Shown: positions 1-6,949 of the stretch, piece after piece
How positions within the stretch are numbered: position 1 is the first letter of the stretch
Layout: each line of letters opens with the position of its first letter
Made by a program: the position numbers and the translations under genes
The notes under the pieces: model-generated
What the model saw: only the letters and a program-made list of their open reading frames with translations
Told to the model about the DNA's origin: nothing
Database searches by the model: none
Assembly (NCBI GenBank): GCA_913044255.1
Contig: CAJWOI010000073.1
Coordinates: 1-10,055 of the forward strand
DNA: 10,055 bases
Source: an uncultured Alphaproteobacteria bacterium
Lineage (GTDB): Bacteria; Pseudomonadota; Alphaproteobacteria; UBA7887
Direction: 5' to 3'

Positions 1-172
1 CTTCCGCAGTAACTTGCGTGGAGGACCTGACGGCAAGCCCGTCGTATCCATCTATGCGTGCCATCAAATCTTCCGGACCCAGACCAACACTGACATCCAC
101 ATCGATGCCACGGCCGCGAAAAACCTCGACTGCTTTACCACTAAGTGCGTCAGATATTAAAACCTTGTTCAT
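1..172 (-). CDS. serA: D-3-phosphoglycerate dehydrogenase, N-terminal fragment
   Basis: The first 57 residues are present and the left window edge cuts the rest. The product oxidises 3-phosphoglycerate to 3-phosphohydroxypyruvate with NAD, the committing step of serine synthesis in the cytoplasm. The sequence begins MNKVLISDALSGKAVEVF and continues to a DGLAVRSSTQVT stretch near residues 45-55, which is the start of the substrate-binding domain of SerA-type 2-hydroxyacid dehydrogenases. The nucleotide-binding domain, catalytic Arg/Glu/His and any C-terminal ACT domain are outside the window. The ATG at 172 is the natural start; the upstream GAGAG is only a weak ribosome-binding site. It lies 39 bases after the serC stop on the same strand, and serC makes the next enzyme of the pathway, so a serC-serA operon is likely. 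Identification rests on the N-terminus plus context. Confidence 0.9.
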   Translation of the reverse strand, partial: MNKVLISDALSGKAVEVFRGRGIDVDVSVGLGPEDLMARIDGYDGLAVRSSTQVTAE

Positions 173-211
173 GGATCGCTCTCAGAATAGCCGAATATCC
201 CTAGTTCGCCT

Positions 212-1366
212 CTAGGTGTGTCTCGCTTTGATGTCATCAAACGCCCAATCAAGCCAGGGAAATAATGCCTCTAGATCCGCACTTTCAACAGTCGCACCCG
301 CCCACAACCGTAACCCAGGCGGGGCATCACGGTGACCATTAATGTCGTACGCGGCTCCTTCTATCTCTAACAACCCGCACATAGATTTAACAACACTTCT
401 TTTCTCTTCAGGGATTAAAGTCACAAACCACGGATCTACAATTTTCAGACATACAGATGTAGAGGAACGAATTGCCGGATTCTCAACCAAAAATGACGCC
501 CAAGAACAATCTACCAACCAATCGGCTATTGCCGCTAGGTTTGCTCTGCTACGACTTATCAATGCTTCGTGCCCACCTATCGATACTGCCCAACGCAAGG
601 CGTCTAAAATATCCTCCACACATAACATTGATGGGGTATTGATGGTCTCGCCAGAAAAAAATTCCTCTATAAGCTCTCTGCCCCTGGTCATACGAAAAAT
701 CTTTGGCAATGGCCAGGTTGGAGTATAAGTCTCAAGTCGCTCGGCCGCCCGGGGACTTAAAATTAAAATCCCGTGTTGGCCTTCACCACCCAGTACTTTT
801 TGCCAAGAGTAGGTAACCACGTCGAGCCGATCCCAAGGCAAAGGCATAGCAAAAGCTGCCGAAGTTGCATCACAAAAAGTAAGGCCCTGGCGGTCTGGCG
901 CAATCCATTTCCCGTCCGGAATACAAACTCCTGAAGTCGTGCCATTCCACGTGAAAACAACATCGCGGGCAAAATCAGCCTGCTCAAGATCCGGGAGAGA
1001 ACCGTAATCCGCCTTGAACACACGAATATCGTGAAGCAGCAACTGATTGACGATATCTTTAGCCCACCCTGCACCAAAACTCTCCCATACCAACAGATCC
1101 ACCCCACGTGGACCCAACATCGACCACATAGCCATTTCAAACGCACCTGTGTCGGAAGCAGGCGTCACAGCGACCCGATAGTCATCGGGTAGGAGGAGTA
1201 AATCCCGACTAAGCTCAAGAACTTGTTGAATTCTTTGCTTAGCAGCTACCGAACGATGCGAACGACCCACGAGGGCTTCATTCAATACAGTCGGCGACCA
1301 TCCAGGACGTTTGGTACAAGGACCAGACGCAAAATTGGGGTTCGCCGGGCAGACGCTCGGTTTCAT
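212..1366 (-). CDS. serC: Phosphoserine aminotransferase, alphaproteobacterial/Methanosarcina type
   Basis: 384 residues. A PLP enzyme that transaminates 3-phosphohydroxypyruvate with glutamate to give O-phosphoserine, the second step of serine synthesis; the same activity can serve pyridoxal phosphate synthesis. The N-terminus carries the NFASGPCTKRPGWS signature and SHRS (residues 36-39) typical of the alphaproteobacterial branch of class V aminotransferases. D166 in TFCDATSA fits the aspartate that contacts the PLP pyridine nitrogen, and K190 in TYSWQKVLGGEGQHG fits the Schiff-base lysine. W140-N141-G142-T143-T144 is the other well conserved family block. Length is normal and no frame disruption is seen. 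The ATG at 1366 has only a poor Shine-Dalgarno (GGAA directly upstream), which fits a leader that controls initiation. serA follows after 39 bases, supporting co-transcription. The symbol serC is secure; the subfamily is recognised from motifs, not a search. Confidence 0.96.
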   Translation of the reverse strand: MKPSVCPANPNFASGPCTKRPGWSPTVLNEALVGRSHRSVAAKQRIQQVLELSRDLLLLPDDYRVAVTPASDTGAFEMAMWSMLGPRGVDLLVWESFGAGWAKDIVNQLLLHDIRVFKADYGSLPDLEQADFARDVVFTWNGTTSGVCIPDGKWIAPDRQGLTFCDATSAAFAMPLPWDRLDVVTYSWQKVLGGEGQHGILILSPRAAERLETYTPTWPLPKIFRMTRGRELIEEFFSGETINTPSMLCVEDILDALRWAVSIGGHEALISRSRANLAAIADWLVDCSWASFLVENPAIRSSTSVCLKIVDPWFVTLIPEEKRSVVKSMCGLLEIEGAAYDINGHRDAPPGLRLWAGATVESADLEALFPWLDWAFDDIKARHT

Positions 1367-1386
1367 TTCCGTTTTATGTTTAGGGA

Positions 1387-1409
1387 TTGAGCCTCAACGG
1401 GCAAAAGCC
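1387..1409 (-). promoter_or_regulatory. serC 5' leader with two short hairpins, possible serC-motif RNA
   Basis: Just downstream of the candidate promoter, the minus strand holds GGC-TTTT-GCC (1409-1400) and then TTGA-GGC-TCAA (1397-1387), with about 20 A-rich bases to the serC ATG. A conserved RNA element of unknown ligand, the serC motif, is known from the short leaders of serC in Alphaproteobacteria. Position, leader length and the two-hairpin layout resemble what is known of it, but I cannot align to the covariance model. The stems are short, so this could be chance. Confidence 0.35.
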
Positions 1410-1414
1410 GCACA

Positions 1415-1443
1415 ATATTATTTACATTCAAAAGAGTCGTCAG
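1415..1443 (-). promoter_or_regulatory. Candidate sigma-70 promoter for serC-serA
   Basis: Read on the minus strand, CTGACG (-35, 4 of 6 to TTGACA) is followed after exactly 17 bases by TAATAT (-10, 4 of 6 to TATAAT). It sits in the 119-base gap between thiD and serC. Transcription would start near 1408, about 40 bases before the serC ATG. Sequence match and position are seen; use as a promoter is inferred. Confidence 0.5.
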
Positions 1444-1485
1444 TACCACAGTGCCACTCCAAAAAATTTCTCATGCCCCTCAACC

Positions 1486-2274
1486 TCAGAGCTGGTAGTT
1501 GTGATTTATCGGACCATGGCCAGCGCCATAACAAGGTGCGGTTCGAATAGCGCCAAGAACATAGTCCCTAGCGCGCACCACTGACGACTGAACCGACATA
1601 CCCTGAGCAACCCCGACCGCAATTGCAGAGGCTAAAGTACAACCGGTGCCGTGAGTGTGACGGGTAGCAACTCGCCGCGAACTAAACATTTCAACACCAT
1701 CCTCGGTGGCAAGTAAATCAGTTATCTCGTCGCCATCAAGGTGTCCACCTTTCAAAAGTACTGCCTTAGGACCCAATGCCAACAAATCGCCTACGGCCAC
1801 GTGCATATCTTCTACAGTACGAACCTCAGCTCCAAGCAATTTTCCGGCCTCAGGCAAGTTCGGTGTAATTAAGGCAGCTAACGGCACTAGCCTGGAAATC
1901 AGCGCCTGTACAGCACTCTCCTCCAACAGTGGTGAACCGCCCTTAGCATACATAACCGGATCCACCAACAAATCCATATCACCCAAGTATCGGGCTAAAA
2001 CATCTGACACAACCTGGATCAATTCAGCTCTATGTAGCATTCCGGTCTTAATTACATCAGCCCCTATATCGTCTAGCACTACGGTAATTTGTTTAGCGAC
2101 AAAATCTGCTGGCAAATCCTGAATAGCGGACACACCCTTTGTGTTTTGCGCGGTTAATGCGGTCACGGCTGTTGCTGCATAACCACCTAAGGCCGTAACA
2201 GTCTTAATATCGGCCTGTATGCCTGCACCCCCACCTGAATCCGAACCGGCAACCACGAGGACACGCCCATTCAT
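1486..2274 (-). CDS. thiD: Hydroxymethylpyrimidine/phosphomethylpyrimidine kinase
   Basis: 262 residues, a normal length. A ribokinase-fold ATP-dependent kinase that phosphorylates HMP to HMP-P and then to HMP-PP, the pyrimidine half of thiamine, in the cytoplasm. The N-terminus VLVVAGSDSGGGAGIQADIK (residues 5-24) is the ThiD signature, with the HMP-binding region and anion-binding glycines. ALTAQNTKGV (39-48) and DPVMYAKGGSPLL (105-117) are family blocks. H206-T-H-G-T-G-C212 is the C-terminal loop; C212 occupies the catalytic position that is Cys or Asp in ThiD proteins. It follows glmM by 27 bases with GGA upstream of the ATG, so it is probably co-transcribed with glmM. No TPP riboswitch or other thiamine gene is visible nearby, so its placement reflects conserved synteny, not a thiamine operon. 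The bifunctional ThiDE fusion is excluded because there is no ThiE domain. Confidence 0.96.
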   Translation of the reverse strand: MNGRVLVVAGSDSGGGAGIQADIKTVTALGGYAATAVTALTAQNTKGVSAIQDLPADFVAKQITVVLDDIGADVIKTGMLHRAELIQVVSDVLARYLGDMDLLVDPVMYAKGGSPLLEESAVQALISRLVPLAALITPNLPEAGKLLGAEVRTVEDMHVAVGDLLALGPKAVLLKGGHLDGDEITDLLATEDGVEMFSSRRVATRHTHGTGCTLASAIAVGVAQGMSVQSSVVRARDYVLGAIRTAPCYGAGHGPINHNYQL

Positions 2275-2301
2275 AATTGATTGTTCCGAAATGTTTTCCG
2301 C

Positions 2302-3648
2302 CTAACCAGCATGTTGCTCAATGGCGCCTGCTATCTCATTAATAACATCGTGCACAAGGCCCTCATCTTCCCCCTCGGCCATGATACGAATCTTTTTCTC
2401 AGTCCCAGATCTACGTACCAGCAAGCGACCGGAGCCCGCCAGCCGCCGCTCCGCTGCGGCAATCAAGGAGCGAATTTCATCACGATCGAGCACATCCCGA
2501 CTTTTGTAGGCCACATTGCGCAGCACCTGCGGAAAGGGCGTAAAAACGCGGCAGGCTTCGCTCGCTGTTTTCTCCAACTCTCCTAGCAAGGAAAGTACCG
2601 TAAGCGCTGCAATCAAGCCGTCGCCCGTCGTTGTATGATCTGCCAGAATAATATGACCTGACTGCTCTCCTCCAAGATTGTAGTCATGTTTACGCATGTG
2701 TTCCATGACGTAACGATCTCCAACCCGCGTCCGAACAAGGTGGAGGTCGATACTATTCAGGTATCGCTCCAATCCTAGATTCGACATTTGAGTCGCTACC
2801 AACCCACCGCCACGTAACTGCCCACGACCATGCATTTGACCAGCCACCAAAGCCATAATCTGGTCTCCATCTAGCAATTGTCCCTTTTCGTCTGCAATTA
2901 CAACTCTATCCGCGTCTCCGTCCAGGGCGAACCCGATATCGGCATTTACCGCACGAACTGTTTCACACATGTGTTCGGGAACTGTGGAGCCACAACCAAG
3001 ATTTATATTGGTTCCATCTGGGGTAACACCAATCGCTGTCACCGTCGCGCCCAATTCCCGAAGTACGCTAGTGGCCACACGATAAGCTGCGCCATGACCA
3101 CAATCTATTACGACCTTGAAACCATCAAGCGTCATCCCTCGGGGGAATGTGTTTTTGGCAAACTCTATGTAGCGGCCCTGAGCATCGAACATCCGCCATA
3201 GACGACCCAACTTCTCCGGAATAACTGCTTTGCCCCCAATACCTGTCTTCACGAGAGCCTCAATGGCGGCCTCAGATTCATCCGATAGTTTGTAGCCGTC
3301 GGGTCCGAACAATTTTATCCCGTTATCCTGATAAAGATTATGCGATGCGGATATCATAACCCCCAGATCGGCGCGCAACGACCTTGTCAACATCGCAACT
3401 GCTGGGGTCGGCAACGGCCCCAATAAGTTAACGTTCATGCCCATGGCAATAAAACCGGCTGAAAGTGCCTGCTCGATCATATAACCGGACAATCTCGTAT
3501 CCTTGCCGATTACCACGTTATGACGATGCCTGCCGCGTGTAAAATAGCGCCCAGCAGCCAGCCCTACCTGGAGTACCGTCTCAGCCGTCATGGGTTCAGT
3601 GTTTGCACGTCCCCGAACACCATCAGTGCCAAACAATTTATGCGCCAT
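2302..3648 (-). CDS. glmM: Phosphoglucosamine mutase
   Basis: 448 residues, close to the E. coli enzyme in length and register. It converts glucosamine-6-phosphate to glucosamine-1-phosphate, on the way to UDP-GlcNAc for peptidoglycan and lipid A. The N-terminal KLFGTDGVRGRAN is diagnostic. SASHN at residues 100-104 holds the catalytic phosphoserine S102, which the enzyme needs phosphorylated. The magnesium loop DGDADR has D243, D245 and D247. The sugar-binding block GGEQSGHII lies near residue 324, and the C-terminal phosphate-binding loop is RRSGTEKKIRIMAEGED. In that loop two lysines replace the Pro-hydrophobic pair I would expect after SGTE. The ATG at 3648 is preceded by GGAG, a good ribosome-binding site. 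thiD follows after 27 bases. A 161-base spacer separates it from folP upstream, so it may have its own control, although I see no convincing promoter there. Confidence 0.97.
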   Translation of the reverse strand: MAHKLFGTDGVRGRANTEPMTAETVLQVGLAAGRYFTRGRHRHNVVIGKDTRLSGYMIEQALSAGFIAMGMNVNLLGPLPTPAVAMLTRSLRADLGVMISASHNLYQDNGIKLFGPDGYKLSDESEAAIEALVKTGIGGKAVIPEKLGRLWRMFDAQGRYIEFAKNTFPRGMTLDGFKVVIDCGHGAAYRVATSVLRELGATVTAIGVTPDGTNINLGCGSTVPEHMCETVRAVNADIGFALDGDADRVVIADEKGQLLDGDQIMALVAGQMHGRGQLRGGGLVATQMSNLGLERYLNSIDLHLVRTRVGDRYVMEHMRKHDYNLGGEQSGHIILADHTTTGDGLIAALTVLSLLGELEKTASEACRVFTPFPQVLRNVAYKSRDVLDRDEIRSLIAAAERRLAGSGRLLVRRSGTEKKIRIMAEGEDEGLVHDVINEIAGAIEQHAG

Positions 3649-3656
3649 TATCTCTA

Positions 3657-3660
3657 CTCC
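3657..3660 (-). promoter_or_regulatory. Ribosome-binding site of glmM
   Basis: GGAG on the minus strand with an 8-base spacer to the ATG at 3648. It fixes the glmM start and is among the clearest Shine-Dalgarno sequences in the window. Confidence 0.7.
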
Positions 3661-3683
3661 GGATTTCCCGCACTCTACGGGTT

Positions 3684-3779
3684 GTAAGGCACGGTCTGTC
3701 CCTTACGCAAGGTCACCTACCATCGCAACTTAACTCCGCGCAACCAAAGAGCCAGTCGTTGCTAATTGCAGTCCCTTAC
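3684..3779 (-). repeat. Direct and inverted short repeats in the glmM leader
   Basis: Within the folP-glmM spacer the 9-base word GTAAGGGAC (minus strand) occurs at 3771-3779 and again at 3698-3706. The second copy can also form a hairpin: GTAAGG (3701-3706) pairs with CCTTAC (3684-3689) around an 11-base loop. An alternative small hairpin CCTT-GCGT-AAGG (3712-3701) would use the same bases, so the two are mutually exclusive. There is no T-tract, so it is not an intrinsic terminator. Role unknown; chance is possible. Confidence 0.35.
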
Positions 3780-3809
3780 ATCACCCAAAAATGCAAGTCC
3801 TTTTCCAAA

Positions 3810-4925
3810 CTAGCAGGTTGCTTTGTGGATTGCCCTCCACACTCCTAAAGCCTGCACAGTCTCAGAAACATCATGCGCTCGGATTAATTGCACACCCTGG
3901 TTCATCGCGTGAACTGCTGCCGCAACCGACCCGCCGAGACGCATTCGCGGTGACTCCCCGACCGCCAGGCGGCCAAATTTACGAGATGCACCTACCATTA
4001 CGGGACAGCCCAACCCATGGTAAAGGCTCAACCAATTAAGCACCTTAAAATTCTCGCCTGACGTTTTACCGAATCCCAATCCAGGATCCACCATGATTTT
4101 ACTGCGTTTAACACCAGACGCACACGCAGCTTCTATCTGATCCTCTAGGTAATCGTATACATCAACAGCGATGTGCCCACCTGCGCGGCAACGCTTGACA
4201 ATTTTCGACTTTGCGGAATGCACCAAAATTATAGCCGCGCCTGTTGAGGCAGCGACCTCAGCACTGTCCGCATATCCTGTAAGTGCGGTCACATCATTGA
4301 TGATCAGTGCTCCATTTTCGGTAGCCGCCAACATAGTTTCGGGATGGTATGTATCTACTGATACCGGTATCCCGTCCGCAACTAGCCCACGCACTACCGG
4401 AATAACACGTTTTTGTTCTACTTCTGCTGAAATATGGTGGGCTCCAGGTCGGGTCGACTCACCCCCGACATCAATTAACTTGGCGCCGGCCGCAAACAAC
4501 TCTCTCCCACACATTATAGCCTGTTCTGTGGTTTTCTGCTCGCCGCAGTCCGAAAAACTATCTGGTGTGGCATTCATTACGCCCATTATTACAGGGTCGG
4601 AGAGAGTGGACCCAGCAACTGGCCCGCGCTGTTGCCCTAAGCGATGGAGCAAAACCTGTAATTTCGATTCCTCTTTAAGACCGAATTTGCGTTGCCACGA
4701 ATAAAATGCCTCAACCGTCACCTCTTCGGCCTGTATCTCTCCCCTATCTCGTATAATTATCTGGCATGAAGTAAAAGCAGCGCTGCCGGCTAACGGTAAC
4801 CCTTGTCCAACACTGAGAGCTTTTTCGGCCGCCTCGCCATGGATGATCCGGAGTGGCCGTAAATAAAAGTGCCCCGCCTGTAAAGCGGTTAATAGAGACT
4901 CACCGTTAGGGCCCAAGATACCCAT
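3810..4925 (-). CDS. folP: Dihydropteroate synthase with long N-terminal extension
   Basis: 371 residues from the ATG at 4925. It condenses 6-hydroxymethyl-7,8-dihydropterin diphosphate with p-aminobenzoate to dihydropteroate in folate synthesis and is the sulfonamide target. The TIM-barrel part starts near residue 112: GVMNATPDSFSD (115-126), DVGGESTRPG (152-161), SVDTYHP with D191, INDVTAL with N210, DPGLGFGKT with D280, GASRK with K316 and RAHDV with R349 and H351. These are the usual substrate-binding positions, so activity is expected. About 110 residues precede the barrel, compared with almost none in the roughly 280-residue E. coli enzyme; I do not recognise a domain there. The usual MHM(Q/R)G block after the INDV strand reads VHSAKSK, so that loop is divergent. 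An in-frame GTG at 4937 would add four residues, but only the ATG has a Shine-Dalgarno (CAGG, 5-base spacing). It follows ftsH by 24 bases, probably in one operon. Confidence 0.93.
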   Translation of the reverse strand: MGILGPNGESLLTALQAGHFYLRPLRIIHGEAAEKALSVGQGLPLAGSAAFTSCQIIIRDRGEIQAEEVTVEAFYSWQRKFGLKEESKLQVLLHRLGQQRGPVAGSTLSDPVIMGVMNATPDSFSDCGEQKTTEQAIMCGRELFAAGAKLIDVGGESTRPGAHHISAEVEQKRVIPVVRGLVADGIPVSVDTYHPETMLAATENGALIINDVTALTGYADSAEVAASTGAAIILVHSAKSKIVKRCRAGGHIAVDVYDYLEDQIEAACASGVKRSKIMVDPGLGFGKTSGENFKVLNWLSLYHGLGCPVMVGASRKFGRLAVGESPRMRLGGSVAAAVHAMNQGVQLIRAHDVSETVQALGVWRAIHKATC

Positions 4926-4949
4926 TGCAACCTGCACTAGCCATTAGGC

Positions 4950-6884
4950 TCAAGTGCCAGGTTGAGGTTTCGGGGTTAAATCGTTTGAGACGTTCGAAAC
5001 CGCATCACTGGCCGGCACTGATGACCTTTTCCCGGACGAACCCGACGGAGCTTCATTGCCAGAATTACGGACGATATCTTCGCCTCGTAGCAGACTTTCA
5101 ACGTCAGCGGCACCCAAGGTTTCGTATTCAAGCAAGGCTTCAGCGATTATATGAAGTTGATCAATATGCTCTGTCAGAATTCCACGGGCACTTACTTCGG
5201 CATCCTCTATGAATTGCCGGATTTCTTGATCAATCAACTCAGCTGTAGCATCAGATAAATTTTTGTGTTGAGTAACTGAATGGCCAAGAAAAACTTCTTC
5301 TTCGTTGGCGTCGTATAACAGCGGCCCAAGTTTCTCGCTCATTCCCCACTCAGTGACCATTTTCCTGGCCAAGCCAGTAGCTTGCTGTATGTCGTTTGCA
5401 GCCCCTGTGGTAACATTTTCAACCCCAAAAATTAATTCCTCAGCAACCCGACCACCGTACATACTCGCCAGCTTGGATTCAATTTCCTGCTTAGTGTGGC
5501 TATATCGGTCGCGTTCAGGCAAAGACATAGTAACTCCAAGTGCCCTTCCCCGGGGGATAATTGTGACTTTGTGCAGCGGATCATGGCCCGGCATATTCAT
5601 ACCTACCAAAGCGTGCCCTGCTTCATGATAAGCAGTCACCTTCTTTTCGTCTTCCGACATAACCGCGGAGCGCCGCTCGGCTCCCATCATAACTTTATCC
5701 TTGGCCGTCTCAAACTCAGCCATAGTAACTACTCGACGGCCCACTCGCGCTGCCAGCAAAGCCGCTTCATTCACGAGGTTGGCAAGGTCAGCACCAGAGA
5801 ATCCCGGAGTGCCTCGCGCTATTACTTTCGAGTCAACGTCAGGCGCCAGTGGCACTTTCTTCATATGAACTTTCAAAATTTTATCTCGACCCAAAATGTC
5901 CGGGTTTGATACGACTACTTGACGATCAAAGCGGCCTGGACGCAGCAGCGCAGGGTCAAGTACATCAGGACGATTGGTGGCGGCAATTAAAATGACGCCT
6001 TCAGTCGATTCGAATCCATCCATTTCAACCAATAATTGGTTTAGAGTTTGCTCCCGCTCGTCGTTACCGCCCCCAAGACCGGCACCTCTGTGTCGACCCA
6101 CAGCATCGATCTCATCAATAAATATAATGCATGGAGCGTTCTTTTTCCCCTGCTCGAACATGTCGCGAACTCGACTCGCCCCGACCCCAACAAATAATTC
6201 TACGAAATCAGAACCAGAAATAGTAAAGAACGGTACGTTAGCTTCACCAGCTATTGCACGAGCCAGTAAAGTTTTGCCCGTTCCCGGTGGCCCGACCACG
6301 AGCGCCCCTTTAGGTATGCGACCGCCGAGACGCTGGAATTTTGGTGGATCTTTTAGAAATTCTACAATCTCCTGTAGTTCTTCTTTGGCCTCGTCAATTC
6401 CTGCAACGTCGTCGAAAGTTACCCGTCCTTGTTTTTCTGTGAGCATCCTGGCCCTTGATTTTCCGAACCCCATCGCCTTGCCACCGCCCCCCTGCATCTG
6501 GCGCATGAAAAAAATCCAGACCCCGATGATCAGCAACATAGGCAACCAATTGAGCAAAACACCATAAACTGGGGAAACTTTCTCCTTCCCTGACGGTTTG
6601 GCGCTGATCAGCACATTTTTTGCTCTTAATCGACTCACTAAGCTCGGGTCGTCTGGGGCGTAGGTTGAAAAGCTTTGACCGGTACCTGAAAGATGACCTG
6701 TGATCTCACGGCCCTCGATAGTCACATCTCGAACCTGGCCGCTTTCAACACGATCAAGAAATTCAGAAAATGCGAGCGGCGTCGTCGGACCATGCCTCGA
6801 CTGTCCTTGAAACAAGTTAAATAGCGTCAAGAGCAGAAGCGCAATGACGATCCAAAGCGCTATATTGCGGCCTACATTATTCAC
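4950..6884 (-). CDS. ftsH: ATP-dependent zinc metalloprotease FtsH
   Basis: 644 residues, full length. A membrane-anchored AAA protease that forms a hexamer in the inner membrane and degrades unassembled membrane proteins and regulatory proteins (in E. coli, LpxC and the heat-shock sigma factor). Transmembrane helix 1 spans about 8-26, a periplasmic segment about 27-105, and helix 2 about 107-127. The AAA domain has Walker A GPPGTGKT (198-205), Walker B IIFIDEID (253-260) and the second region of homology AATNRPDVLDPALLRPGRFD, with arginine fingers R315 and R318. The zinc site is H420-E421-A-G-H424 with D498 as third ligand. The last 30 or so residues are Ser/Pro-rich and probably disordered. 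The start is GTG at 6884, supported by GGAGAG eight bases upstream; no ATG lies nearby in frame. It sits between tilS and folP. Confidence 0.98.
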   Translation of the reverse strand: MNNVGRNIALWIVIALLLLTLFNLFQGQSRHGPTTPLAFSEFLDRVESGQVRDVTIEGREITGHLSGTGQSFSTYAPDDPSLVSRLRAKNVLISAKPSGKEKVSPVYGVLLNWLPMLLIIGVWIFFMRQMQGGGGKAMGFGKSRARMLTEKQGRVTFDDVAGIDEAKEELQEIVEFLKDPPKFQRLGGRIPKGALVVGPPGTGKTLLARAIAGEANVPFFTISGSDFVELFVGVGASRVRDMFEQGKKNAPCIIFIDEIDAVGRHRGAGLGGGNDEREQTLNQLLVEMDGFESTEGVILIAATNRPDVLDPALLRPGRFDRQVVVSNPDILGRDKILKVHMKKVPLAPDVDSKVIARGTPGFSGADLANLVNEAALLAARVGRRVVTMAEFETAKDKVMMGAERRSAVMSEDEKKVTAYHEAGHALVGMNMPGHDPLHKVTIIPRGRALGVTMSLPERDRYSHTKQEIESKLASMYGGRVAEELIFGVENVTTGAANDIQQATGLARKMVTEWGMSEKLGPLLYDANEEEVFLGHSVTQHKNLSDATAELIDQEIRQFIEDAEVSARGILTEHIDQLHIIAEALLEYETLGAADVESLLRGEDIVRNSGNEAPSGSSGKRSSVPASDAVSNVSNDLTPKPQPGT

Positions 6885-6892
6885 TGCAAAAA

Positions 6893-6898
6893 CTCTCC
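6893..6898 (-). promoter_or_regulatory. Ribosome-binding site deciding the GTG start of ftsH
   Basis: GGAGAG on the minus strand, 8 bases before the GTG at 6884. This supports GTG as the true start, since no in-frame ATG occurs close by. Confidence 0.7.
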
Positions 6899-6918
6899 AA
6901 TAGCGTTGCTAATACATT

Positions 6919-6927
6919 GGTATAGCA
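6919..6927 (-). promoter_or_regulatory. Candidate extended -10 promoter upstream of ftsH
   Basis: TGCTATACC (minus strand) matches the TGnTATAAT extended -10 pattern in five of six core positions minus one or two at the 3' end. It lies in an A/T-rich patch (6919-6942) in the 65-base tilS-ftsH gap. There is no good -35 at 17 bases (GGCACG) and I see no clear heat-shock sigma-factor motif, so support is modest. ftsH may also be read from the cpoB-tilS transcript. Confidence 0.3.
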
Positions 6928-6949
6928 TATTATTTAAATTACGTGCCCT

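Noticed and set aside
763..1146. Minus-strand frame of 127 codons inside serC
   Set aside because: An out-of-frame reading of the serC gene, rich in Cys/Trp/Arg and without a domain.
1455..1490. Possible intrinsic terminator after thiD (T6 run at 1461-1466 on the minus strand)
   Set aside because: No stable GC-rich hairpin precedes the T run; the best pairing nearby is only three bases.
4171..4704. Plus-strand open frame of 177 codons
   Set aside because: Antisense to the conserved folP barrel motifs and without family features of its own.
5974..6567. Plus-strand open frame of 197 codons
   Set aside because: It lies wholly antisense to the AAA core of ftsH. Its translation is Pro/Ser/Thr-rich without a recognisable domain, as expected for the mirror of a well conserved gene.
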